Shown: in pieces, positions 44,038 through 51,463 of the stretch
How the letters are laid out: every line of letters begins with the position of its first letter
Position numbering within the stretch: the stretch's first letter is position 1
From: Bradyrhizobium sp. WSM1743
GTDB taxonomy: Bacteria; Pseudomonadota; Alphaproteobacteria; Rhizobiales; Xanthobacteraceae
DNA: 64,000 nt
NCBI RefSeq assembly: GCF_000473065.1
Contig: NZ_AXAZ01000012.1
Location: 1 to 64,000, forward strand
Direction: 5' to 3'
The notes under the pieces: model-generated
Databases searched by the model: none
The model's input: the letters and a program-made list of their open reading frames with translations, nothing else
What the model was told of the DNA's origin: nothing
Translations under genes and position numbers: made by a program

Positions 44038-45854
44038 ACGACTTCGTCGTCCGCTTCGCCAACGTCAACGGCTCGGGCTCGGCCAGCGCCAACGAGATGT
44101 TTGCGCGCGCGATCCTGCGCCATGGCGTGCCGGTGTCCCCGCGCAACATCTTTCCATCCAACATCCAGGGCCTGCCGACCTGGTACGAGGTGCGCGTGAC
44201 GGAAGCCGGCCATCTCGGCGCCCGCGGCGGCGTCGACATGATGGTGGCGATGAACCCGCAGACCTGGGACAAGGACGTCGCCGGCATCGAGCCCGGCGGC
44301 TACCTGTTCTACGATTCCACCAAGCCGATGCCGTCGACGAAATTCCGCGACGACATCACCGTGATCGGCGTGCCGCTGACCGCCATCACCAATTCGACCT
44401 ATACCGATCCGCGCCAGCGCCAGCTGTTCAAGAACATCATTTATCTCGGCGCGCTCAGCGCGCTGCTCGACATGGATCCGAAGCTGATCGAGCAGCTGAT
44501 CGGCGAACAGTACAAGGGCAAGGAGAAGCTGCTCTCCTCCAACGTCCACGCGCTGCATCTCGGCCGCGACTGGGCGCTACAGAACCTGAAATGCCCGATC
44601 GGGCTCAGGGTGAAGAAGTCCGACAAGGTCGGCGACCGCATCTTCATCGAGGGCAACAGCGCCGCCGCTCTCGGCGCCGTGTATGGCGGCGCCACCGTGT
44701 GCGCGTGGTATCCGATCACGCCGTCCTCGTCGGTGGCGGAGGCCTTCACCGCCCATTGCAAGAAGTACCGGCACGATCCCGAGACCGGCAAGGCCAAATA
44801 CGCGATCGTGCAGGGCGAGGACGAGCTGGCTTCCATCGGCATCGTCATTGGCGCCTCCTGGAACGGCGCCCGCGCCTTCACCGCGACCTCGGGCCCTGGC
44901 ATCTCGCTGATGACGGAGTTCATCGGCCTCTCCTATTTCGCCGAGATTCCGGCGGTGATCATGAACATCCAGCGCGCCGGCCCCTCCACAGGCATGCCGA
45001 CCCGCACCCAGCAATGCGACATCATCGCCTGCGCCTATGCCTCGCATGGCGACACCAAGCATGTGCTGCTGTTCCCGGAAGATCCGGCCGAGGCGTTCGA
45101 GTTCGCGGCTGCCGCCTTCGATCTCGCCGAGCGGCTGCAGACCACGATCTTCCTGATGCTCGATCTCGACATCGGCATGAACCACCGCCTCTGCCGCCCG
45201 CTGAAGTGGGACGATGCCCGGCAATATGACCGCGGCAAGATCATGACGGCGGAGATGCTGGAAGAGGGCCGCGACTTCGGCCGCTATCTTGACGTCGACG
45301 GCGACGGCATTCCTTACCGCACCTATCCCGGCACGCATCCGACCAAGGGCTCCTATTTCACCCGCGGCACCTCGCGTGATCGCTATGCGCGCTACTCCGA
45401 GGAAGGCACCGTCTATGCCGACAATATGCAGCGCCTGGTGCGCAAGTTCGAGACCGCGCAGGATCTGGTGCCGCGGCCGCTGCAGGCCAATGCGGAACGG
45501 CCGACCAAATATGGCGTGATCTATTTCGGCTCGACCTCGCCGGCGATGGACGAGGCGATCGGCCTCTTGGAGGCGCGCGGGCATCAGCTCGATCGCCTGC
45601 GTATCCGCGCCTTCCCGTTCCATTCGAGCGTCGCAAGCTTCCTCGCCGAGCACGACTTCGTCTACGTCGTCGAGCAGAACCGCGACAGCCAGCTCCGCCA
45701 GCTCATCGTCAACGAGAACGGCATCGATCCCGTCCGGCTCGTGCCGATCGTGCACTACGACGGCACGCCGATCACCGCCCGTTTCATCGCAAAAGCCATT
45801 GGCGACCACCAGGATCACCTCAAGGTGACCCCGCTCCGCAAGGCCGTGTCATGA
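44007..45854 (+). CDS. 2-oxoacid:ferredoxin oxidoreductase, fused gamma-alpha subunit (KorA type)
   Basis: This 615-residue protein starts at the ATG at 44007, inside the preceding gene. The N-terminal gamma domain (about 1-200) has VRFANVNGSGSASANEMFAR and ARGGVDMMVAMN. The alpha domain has TVCAWYPITPSSSVAEAF, the substrate loop ATSGPGISLMTEFIGLSYF and QRAGPSTGMPTRTQQ. Fused gamma-alpha chains are typical of 2-oxoglutarate:ferredoxin oxidoreductases, so 2-oxoglutarate to succinyl-CoA is the most likely reaction. It works with the beta subunit encoded at 45985. Confidence 0.9.
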   Translation: MPDKKPLSSVNDFVVRFANVNGSGSASANEMFARAILRHGVPVSPRNIFPSNIQGLPTWYEVRVTEAGHLGARGGVDMMVAMNPQTWDKDVAGIEPGGYLFYDSTKPMPSTKFRDDITVIGVPLTAITNSTYTDPRQRQLFKNIIYLGALSALLDMDPKLIEQLIGEQYKGKEKLLSSNVHALHLGRDWALQNLKCPIGLRVKKSDKVGDRIFIEGNSAAALGAVYGGATVCAWYPITPSSSVAEAFTAHCKKYRHDPETGKAKYAIVQGEDELASIGIVIGASWNGARAFTATSGPGISLMTEFIGLSYFAEIPAVIMNIQRAGPSTGMPTRTQQCDIIACAYASHGDTKHVLLFPEDPAEAFEFAAAAFDLAERLQTTIFLMLDLDIGMNHRLCRPLKWDDARQYDRGKIMTAEMLEEGRDFGRYLDVDGDGIPYRTYPGTHPTKGSYFTRGTSRDRYARYSEEGTVYADNMQRLVRKFETAQDLVPRPLQANAERPTKYGVIYFGSTSPAMDEAIGLLEARGHQLDRLRIRAFPFHSSVASFLAEHDFVYVVEQNRDSQLRQLIVNENGIDPVRLVPIVHYDGTPITARFIAKAIGDHQDHLKVTPLRKAVS

Positions 45855-45875
45855 TTTGTCCGTCACTCTCTCCGT

Positions 45876-45961
45876 CGTCATGCCCGGGCTTGACCCGGGC
45901 CTCCACGCTCTTTCTCTCCGCCGCCAGGACGTGGATGGCCGGGACAAGCCCGGCCATGACG
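45876..45961. repeat. palindromic repeat, family C, between two subunit genes
   Basis: CGTCATGCCCGGGCTTGACC at the left pairs with GGGACAAGCCCGGCCATGACG at the right. It fills most of the 130-base gap between the alpha and beta subunit genes of the oxidoreductase. Translation could in principle continue through it from an upstream start at 45856, giving a false N-terminal extension. Confidence 0.85.
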
Positions 45962-45984
45962 CCGCGGAAGCTTCAGGTGCTCTG

Positions 45985-47040
45985 ATGACCTACATCGCGA
46001 AACCGAAATTTCATCATCCGGGCCTCAAGAAGAACGCGCTCGGCTACACGCATCGCGACTACGAGGGCAAGATCTCGACGCTGTGCGCGGGCTGTGGCCA
46101 CGATTCGATCACGGCCTCAATCATCGAGGCCTGCTACGAGCTCTCGATCGAGCCGCATCGGGTGGCCAAAATCTCCGGCATCGGCTGCTCGTCGAAGACG
46201 CCGGACTATTTCCTCGGCAATTCGCACGGCTTCAACTCCGTGCACGGCCGCATGCCCAGCGTGCTGACCGGTGCCAACCTCGCCAACCGCGATTTGATCT
46301 ATCTCGGCGTCTCCGGCGACGGCGATTCCGCCTCGATCGGCTTCGGCCAGTTCGCGCATTCGATCCGGCGCGGCGTCAACATGACCTACATCGTCGAGAA
46401 CAACGGCGTCTACGGCCTGACCAAGGGCCAGTTCTCGGCGACCGCCGACCGCGGCTCGAAGAGCAAGAAGGGCGTCACCAACACCGACAACGCCATCGAC
46501 CTCGTGGCGATCGCGCTGCAGCTGGGCGCGACCTTCGTGGCGCGCTCGTTCTCCGGCGACAAGAGCCAACTGGTGCCGCTGATCGCAGCCGCGATCGGCC
46601 ACAAGGGTGCATCCTTCATCGACGTCATCAGCCCCTGCATCGCCTTCAACAACCACGCCGGCTCGACCAAGAGTTTTGACTATGTCCGCGAGCACAACGA
46701 CGCCGTGAACCGGCTCGACGTGCTGGTGGGCCGCGATCCGATCGCAGTGGATTATGCTCCAGGCACGATTCAAGTCGTGGAGCAGCACGACGGCAACAAG
46801 ATCGCGCTGCGCAAGATCGACGCCGACTACGATCCGCATGACCGGTTGGGAGCACAGACCTTCCTTGCGAGGCACGCCGCCAAGGGCCAGATCGTCACCG
46901 GCCTGCTCTATGTCGACCCCGATGCGGAAGACCTGCACGAGCACCTCAACACGGTCGAGACCCCGCTCAACACGCTGGAAGCGGACACGCTGTGTCCGGG
47001 CTCGGCGGTGCTGGACAAGATCAACGCCAGCCTGCGGTGA
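45985..47040 (+). CDS. 2-oxoacid:ferredoxin oxidoreductase beta subunit (TPP-binding, KorB type)
   Basis: This 351-residue protein starts at the ATG at 45985, immediately after the repeat. The motif LCAGCGHDSITASIIEACYE opens the thiamine-diphosphate fold. The Mg-TPP motif is GVSGDGDSASIGFGQFAHS with VENNGVYGLTKGQ. Together with KorA it decarboxylates a 2-oxoacid, forming acyl-CoA and reducing ferredoxin. It ends with no spacing against the convergent DUF4399 gene. Confidence 0.92.
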   Translation: MTYIAKPKFHHPGLKKNALGYTHRDYEGKISTLCAGCGHDSITASIIEACYELSIEPHRVAKISGIGCSSKTPDYFLGNSHGFNSVHGRMPSVLTGANLANRDLIYLGVSGDGDSASIGFGQFAHSIRRGVNMTYIVENNGVYGLTKGQFSATADRGSKSKKGVTNTDNAIDLVAIALQLGATFVARSFSGDKSQLVPLIAAAIGHKGASFIDVISPCIAFNNHAGSTKSFDYVREHNDAVNRLDVLVGRDPIAVDYAPGTIQVVEQHDGNKIALRKIDADYDPHDRLGAQTFLARHAAKGQIVTGLLYVDPDAEDLHEHLNTVETPLNTLEADTLCPGSAVLDKINASLR

Positions 47041-47520
47041 TCAACGGCGCCGTACCGGACCGGGCTGCCTGACTCGTACCGTGATTTTCTCGGACGCGAC
47101 GGGCGGATCGAAGGGATAGTGCTTCGCATCGCCCAGCACCAGTTGCAGCGTGTGCGTGCCGGGCGGAAGCTCGAGAAACGTTTCGGTTTGCCCTGCCCCG
47201 AAATGCAGATGGGACTTGTCCTGCGGGATCGGCTCCTTGATATCGATGGGGTCGTTGACGTCGACCAACAAATGGTGATGACCGGCGCTTTGATAGTCAT
47301 CGCCAGCATGGGTCACGCCCATGTTGCGCAGACCGAACCGGACCCAGAACCCACCACGGATCTTCTGCCCCTCCTGCGGCGTGATGAAATAGAGCTTTGC
47401 GTCCTTGGGAGCGGTCTTGCCCTGAGAGTAAGCAGCGCTTGGCAGCAAAACACTTGGCAGCAAAACACCTGGCAGCAATGCGAGCGCCGCCGCGAGCGCG
47501 GCGCAGCGAATGATTTTCAT
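47041..47520 (-). CDS. exported DUF4399-family protein
   Basis: This 159-residue protein starts at the ATG at 47520; a TTG codon just upstream is unlikely to be the start. The signal peptide contains a five-residue tandem repeat (LLPGV, LLPSV, LLPSA) encoded by the 15-bp DNA repeat at 47438-47479. The mature part has AKLYFITPQEGQKIRGGFWV, GHHHLLVDV, SHLHFGAGQTETFLEL and GTHTLQLVLGD. These His-rich strands are characteristic of DUF4399. Function is unknown; a periplasmic metal-binding role is conceivable. Confidence 0.85.
   Translation of the reverse strand: MKIIRCAALAAALALLPGVLLPSVLLPSAAYSQGKTAPKDAKLYFITPQEGQKIRGGFWVRFGLRNMGVTHAGDDYQSAGHHHLLVDVNDPIDIKEPIPQDKSHLHFGAGQTETFLELPPGTHTLQLVLGDAKHYPFDPPVASEKITVRVRQPGPVRRR
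47438..47479. repeat. 15-bp tandem repeat, about 2.8 copies, inside a signal peptide
   Basis: CTTGGCAGCAAAACA occurs twice in perfect tandem, followed by CCTGGCAGCAAT. It lies in frame in the DUF4399 signal peptide, so a copy-number change would add or remove five residues of the hydrophobic core. Confidence 0.85.
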
Positions 47521-47536
47521 CAAATCTACTCCAGCC

Positions 47537-49066
47537 TTAAGGACTTAGCGCGACACGGAATCCATGCGTCGGGTAACGGACATTGGTATCATAGCCATCG
47601 CGGTTGGACGGCCGCACGTATCTCGAATCGTTCTTCCAGGAGCCCGAGCGCAGGACGTGCGATGAGCAGTCGCCGCCGGTCCATGCCGAGCCGTCGACCG
47701 GCGCCCCCTGATAATTCTTGTGCCAGCAATCCTCGACCCACTGGTCGACGCCGCCGCCCATGTCGTGGAGCCCGAACGGATTGGGCTTGAAGCTGCCTAC
47801 CTTCGCCGGCTGCTCGGCCGCGAGGTCGCCGCAATCCTTGCATCCGGCCATGCCCGGCTGCAGCTTGTCGCCCCACCAATACTTTGTTTGCGTACCGCCG
47901 CGGGCTGCGTATTCCCATTCGGCCTCGCTCGGGAGCCGGTACCGCTTTTTCGTCGCCTGCGACAGAAAGGCGGCATATTGCTGCGCATCAGTCCAGCTCA
48001 CATTGCTGACCGGCGCATCGTCCTTGCCGGTCGCGGTGAAACCGCACGCGTTCGCAGCCGCGCATTCGTTCCACTCCCGCACCGTCACTGGATATTTTCC
48101 GATCGAGAACGGCTTGATCGTGACCTGGTGGATGGGACGCTCGGTCGGATCGTCGTTGCTTCCCATCGCGAAACTGCCGCCGCGAAGGGCGACCATTTCG
48201 GGCTCGCGCAGCGGCGTCGCGGACGGGCTTGGCGCCGGCGTCGACGATGGAGGCGCCGAAGCCAATGAGGGAGATGGTTGCGGCGCCTGCGTCGCGACTT
48301 CGCGCGGCGGAGCTTGCGGGACCGGAGATGGCGCCGGAGAAGCGGCGGGCGCTGCGACCTGCTCGCCCATCCTGCCCTGCGGCGATGCCAGCAGATACCA
48401 GAGTGCGCCGGCGGCAATGACGAGCAGCGTGATGGCCAGGAAAAAGATCAGCGCGTTCTCGCGCCGGCTTCTTGTCCTGCCGACGGCATCTGCATCCGGC
48501 AGCACGCGATAGACGCGCACGGGATCGGTGATGTTCTTGACCTTGCGGTCGCCGAGCGACTCATAGCCGCACACGATCTTGTGCTTGATCTGCTCGTAGA
48601 TCGCGCCGGAGATGTAGACCTGTCCCGGCTCCGCGATGCCCTCGATACGCGTGGCGATGTTGACGCCGTCACCATAGATGTCGTCCGGCTCCACGATGAC
48701 GTCGCCGAGATTGACGCCAATCCGATATTCGAGCCGGGAATGCTTGGGAATCGAGGCGTTGCGACCGACGAGATTTTGCTGGATGACGATGCTGCATCGA
48801 ACGGCCTCGACGGGACTGTCGAAAATGGCGATGAAGCCGTCGCCGGTCGTCTTCACCAGACTTCCATGGTGCTCGATGATGGTCGGCTGGATGATGTCGC
48901 GCTCGATCCGCTTGACGCGGGTATGCGTGCCTTCCTCGTCGGCCTGCATCAGCCGGCTGTAGGAGGCGATGTCGCCGACGATGATCGCGGCGAGACGACG
49001 AGGCATTCCGCTGTGCGGCGGCGGCTCATCCTGATTTCCGGATCTGAAGTTGCGAATTTCGCCCAT
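47537..49066 (-). CDS. class III adenylate/guanylate cyclase fused to an FGE-sulfatase (SUMF1-like) domain
   Basis: This 509-residue protein starts at the ATG at 49066. The cyclase domain (about 21-190) has metal aspartates Asp32 (VGDIASYSRL) and Asp76 (TTGDGFIAIF). One transmembrane helix spans about 206-227 (FFLAITLLVIAAGALWYLLA), then a Pro/Ala/Ser linker to about 290. The formylglycine-generating-enzyme-like domain is at 291-509 (LRGGSFAMGSNDDPTERPIH, YRLPSEAEWEYAARGG, VLRSGSWKNDSRYVRPSNRD). The cyclase half faces the cytoplasm and the FGE-like half probably the periplasm. The combination suggests a signal-coupled sensor; its ligand is unknown. Confidence 0.88.
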   Translation of the reverse strand: MGEIRNFRSGNQDEPPPHSGMPRRLAAIIVGDIASYSRLMQADEEGTHTRVKRIERDIIQPTIIEHHGSLVKTTGDGFIAIFDSPVEAVRCSIVIQQNLVGRNASIPKHSRLEYRIGVNLGDVIVEPDDIYGDGVNIATRIEGIAEPGQVYISGAIYEQIKHKIVCGYESLGDRKVKNITDPVRVYRVLPDADAVGRTRSRRENALIFFLAITLLVIAAGALWYLLASPQGRMGEQVAAPAASPAPSPVPQAPPREVATQAPQPSPSLASAPPSSTPAPSPSATPLREPEMVALRGGSFAMGSNDDPTERPIHQVTIKPFSIGKYPVTVREWNECAAANACGFTATGKDDAPVSNVSWTDAQQYAAFLSQATKKRYRLPSEAEWEYAARGGTQTKYWWGDKLQPGMAGCKDCGDLAAEQPAKVGSFKPNPFGLHDMGGGVDQWVEDCWHKNYQGAPVDGSAWTGGDCSSHVLRSGSWKNDSRYVRPSNRDGYDTNVRYPTHGFRVALSP

Positions 49067-49298
49067 GCGGGGGACTCCACAAACTTGCAAGGCAGCCCCA
49101 GCCTACGACTGCCAAAGGCGGTCGTCTGTGAAGGCTATCACATTGACGAACCGAGACAATGTCGCAGCGATCGCCGGCGTCGGGTTCCGGAGAATCAGGG
49201 CGTCACACCCATTGAACCTTCTTGATCGCAGCCATGACTAAGGAGGCCGTTGGCCCCTATCCCTGCAGGATGGGTCACACGAGCGACGTGCGGAGGTT

Positions 49299-49584
49299 GA
49301 ACGCGCTGCGCTCCCGCCCTGACTTTCGCTGCGCTGACCAGCCTCGCCCATGCCGATGAGGCCGACAAGGTCAGGGAGACCACGCGCAGGCGAACCCCGA
49401 CGTCAGCAAGCGCGTGGTCGAGTTCTCCAAGGACGGCGTCGAGCTCGCCGCCTGCGGCAACACGATGAAGGCGCAGAACGTCACGCTCAACGAGCTGCTG
49501 CCGGGCTTCGTCAGCGCCGAGAAGGGCGGCGTGGTGCGTTTGGCCGAGCTGCAGTCGCAGGGGTATCTGTATTTGCGGCCGTAG
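49299..49584 (+). pseudogene. DsrE-family exported protein remnant (internal deletion and frameshift)
   Basis: A piece of signal peptide (ALTFAALTSLAHADEADKV, about 49316-49372) is followed, in another frame, by the last 63 codons of a DsrE-like protein (from NPDVSKRVVEFSKDGVELAA at 49393 to QGYLYLRP and the stop at 49582). CGNTMKAQNV and GVVRLAELQSQGYLYLRP are typical of the C-terminus of exported DsrE/DsrF-like proteins. The N-terminal start and about half of the core are missing, so it cannot be functional. A family A repeat follows 25 bases later. The rest of the 734-base gap 49067-49800 shows nothing else except the repeats listed. Confidence 0.75.
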
Positions 49585-49608
49585 GGCCCGAGAGGCCGCC
49601 ACATCCCC

Positions 49609-49696
49609 CGTCATTGCGAGCGTAGCGAAGCAATCCAGAATCCCTCTGCGGAGGCAGTCTGGATTGCTTCGTCGCAAATGGCTCCTCGCAATGACG
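49609..49696. repeat. palindromic intergenic repeat, family A
   Basis: CGTCATTGCGAGCGTAGCGA...GAAGCAATCCAGA pairs with TCTGGATTGCTTCG...CTCGCAATGACG. It lies between the DsrE remnant and the ArsR operon. Confidence 0.9.
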
Positions 49697-49746
49697 TGGA
49701 GAGAGTTGCGCGAGTGAGCGCCATATCCCCCACAGCGCTTGACTTA

Positions 49747-49768
49747 CCCATAACCCCGGAGTTATGGG
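49747..49768. promoter_or_regulatory. candidate ArsR operator 1
   Basis: CCCATAAC-N6-GTTATGGG is a perfect 8-bp inverted repeat, 32 bases before the ArsR start. It shares the CCATAA/TTATGG half-site with operator 2. Confidence 0.6.
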
Positions 49769-49771
49769 TTT

Positions 49772-49795
49772 ATCCATAACTTTCTGATTATGGAT
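49772..49795. promoter_or_regulatory. candidate ArsR operator 2
   Basis: ATCCATAA-N8-TTATGGAT is a perfect 8-bp inverted repeat ending 5 bases before the ArsR ATG. It occupies the place of a ribosome site, so the mRNA may be poorly led or leaderless. Two half-site-sharing repeats suggest tandem dimer binding and autoregulation. Confidence 0.6.
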
Positions 49796-49800
49796 CTTTC

Positions 49801-50124
49801 ATGTCCGCCGCGCACGATCTCCTGTTCAGGACGCTCGCCGATCCGACCCGGCGGGCGATCTTCGAGCGGCTGTGCCGCGAGGGGGAGCAGACCGTCGGGG
49901 CGCTGACGGCGCGATCCGGTGTGTCCCAGCCGGCGGTCTCAAAGCATCTCGGCGCCTTGAAGCAGGCTGGCCTGGTGCGCGACCGCCATGAAGGACGCCA
50001 GACCCACTACAGCGCGCGGCCCGGTGCGCTCAATCCGCTGATCGACTGGACCGGCCAGATGGCCGGGTTCTGGCAGAAAAGGCTCGACGCGCTCGATGAT
50101 CTGCTGAAGAGGATGGACCAATGA
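49801..50124 (+). CDS. ArsR-family transcriptional regulator (SdpR-like)
   Basis: This 107-residue winged-helix repressor has LADPTRRAIFERLCREGEQT and the recognition helix SQPAVSKHLGALKQAGLVRD. The metal-site cysteines of classical ArsR are absent, so it belongs to the non-metal group usually paired with an AHSA1 protein. Its stop overlaps the next start (ATGA). Two inverted repeats in front of it are likely its own operators. Confidence 0.9.
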   Translation: MSAAHDLLFRTLADPTRRAIFERLCREGEQTVGALTARSGVSQPAVSKHLGALKQAGLVRDRHEGRQTHYSARPGALNPLIDWTGQMAGFWQKRLDALDDLLKRMDQ

Positions 50125-50549
50125 ACGAACCTGCCGAGACGCGCTCCGTCGTCATCGAGCGCGAATTTGCCTTTCCGGCTGAACGGATCTGGCGCGCGCT
50201 AACGCAGCCGCATCTGATCGAGGAATGGCTGATGAAGAACGACTTCAAGCCGACCGTCGGCCATCGCTTCAACCTGCGCGGCGAATGGGGCGGCGTGCTG
50301 GACTGCGAGGTGCTCACTATCGAGCCGCAGAAGACGCTCGCCTACACCTGGAATTTCTCGCATGAGGACGCTGCCTTCGATCTCAAGAGCGTGGTGACCT
50401 TCACGTTGACACCGACGGGCGCGGGCACGCATCTGCGCGTCGAGCAGGCAGGCTTCAGCCCGACGCAGAAGCAGGCTTTTGGCGGTGCGCATGCCGGCTG
50501 GAAGCAGTTTTTGGCCAAGCTGGACGAAGTGCTGGCGCGGGCAGACTAG
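50121..50549 (+). CDS. SRPBCC/AHSA1-family protein
   Basis: This 142-residue START/Bet v 1-like fold protein starts with SVVIEREFAFPAERIWRALT and has GHRFNLRGEWGGVLDCEVLT and AGFSPTQKQAFGGAHAGWKQ. Such proteins bind hydrophobic ligands and are commonly encoded after an ArsR repressor. It is translationally coupled to the regulator. Confidence 0.87.
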   Translation: MNEPAETRSVVIEREFAFPAERIWRALTQPHLIEEWLMKNDFKPTVGHRFNLRGEWGGVLDCEVLTIEPQKTLAYTWNFSHEDAAFDLKSVVTFTLTPTGAGTHLRVEQAGFSPTQKQAFGGAHAGWKQFLAKLDEVLARAD

Positions 50550-50591
50550 CTCCGCCGGCGTCCATTTCGATCAATCTCGGAGGAGGTCTCA

Positions 50592-50807
50592 ATGAGCACC
50601 CAAATGTGGATTCGGCAGATTCATCGCTGGCTGTCGATGGCGTTCACGCTTGCGGTCATCGCCAACATCGTGACGATGACCATGCAGCTCCAGGCCGTGT
50701 GGATCGGCTTCTTGGCGCTCGTCCCGCTCATCCCGCTGCTCGCGACCGGGCTATATTTGTTCGCGCTGCCCCATGTCGGCCGCAGCAAAGCGAACGAGGC
50801 GAGATGA
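50592..50807 (+). CDS. small two-helix membrane protein
   Basis: This 71-residue protein has two transmembrane segments, MAFTLAVIANIVTMTMQLQ and IGFLALVPLIPLLATGLYLF. GGAGGAGGT precedes the ATG. It is the third gene of the ArsR unit, and its stop overlaps the start of the next gene. Function is unknown. Confidence 0.75.
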   Translation: MSTQMWIRQIHRWLSMAFTLAVIANIVTMTMQLQAVWIGFLALVPLIPLLATGLYLFALPHVGRSKANEAR

Positions 50808-51250
50808 TGAAGAAGGCCGTGACAGCGAAAAAGGCGAGCGTGAAAGAAGCGAATGAACCTTCGCCCTCGAAACTGATCGACGGCAGGATCAAGGAACTCG
50901 GCGACTGGCGTGGCGAGATGCTCGCGCGGATTCGCGGCCTGATCAAGCAGGCGGATCCCGACGTCGTCGAGGAGTGGAAATGGCGCGGCGTTCCCGTGTG
51001 GGAGCACGACGGCATCATCTGCACCGGCGAGACCTACAAGGAAGTGGTGAAGCTGACCTTCGCCAAGGGCGCGGCGCTGGACGACCCCGCGGGCCTGTTC
51101 AATTCCAGCCTCGATGGCAACGTGCGCCGCGCCATCGACATTCGCGAGGGCGAAAAGATTAACGAGAAGGCGTTGAAGGCGCTGATCCGGGCGGCGGTGG
51201 AGCTGAATGCGAGCAAGGCGAAGAAGAAGCCGGCAAAGCGATCGGCCTAA
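50804..51250 (+). CDS. DUF1801-domain protein
   Basis: This 148-residue protein has the DUF1801 core IKQADPDVVEEWKWRGVPVW, then ICTGETYKEVVKLTFAKGAA and DIREGEKINEKALKALIRAA. Both ends are lysine-rich (KKAVTAKKASVKEA; KAKKKPAKRSA). It starts at the ATG overlapping the upstream stop (ATGATGA), so it is coupled to the membrane protein. Proteins of this family often accompany ArsR/AHSA1 pairs; the biochemical role is unknown. Confidence 0.85.
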   Translation: MMKKAVTAKKASVKEANEPSPSKLIDGRIKELGDWRGEMLARIRGLIKQADPDVVEEWKWRGVPVWEHDGIICTGETYKEVVKLTFAKGAALDDPAGLFNSSLDGNVRRAIDIREGEKINEKALKALIRAAVELNASKAKKKPAKRSA

Positions 51251-51276
51251 ACAGCCGTAGTGCAGCCACGAGTGCC

Positions 51277-51420
51277 TTCCTTCTCCCCTTGTGGGAGAAG
51301 GTGGCGCGAAGCGCCGGATGAGGGGTCTCTATCGGCAGGGGAAGGTGTGGAGAGATACCCCTCACCTCAATGAGCTTGCATCTGCCGGCGTCGCTGCCCT
51401 CTCCCACAAGGGGCGAGGGC
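51277..51420. repeat. palindromic intergenic repeat, family B
   Basis: TTCTCCCCTTGTGGGAGAAG and CCCTCTCCCACAAGGGGCGA are the outer arms, with GGCGCGAAGCGCCGGATGAG inside. It lies between convergent genes and may terminate both transcripts. Confidence 0.85.
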
Positions 51421-51463
51421 ACATCAACGCGCATTTCGCCTTATTGCCGCATAGTAGGCCGCC

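Noticed and set aside
45856..45984. Longer start for the beta subunit of the 2-oxoacid oxidoreductase
   Set aside because: The extra 43 residues are encoded by a palindromic repeat. The ATG at 45985 gives the family N-terminus.
49350..49625. 91-codon Arg-rich frame over the DsrE remnant
   Set aside because: It is out of frame with the recognisable DsrE C-terminus and runs into the family A repeat.
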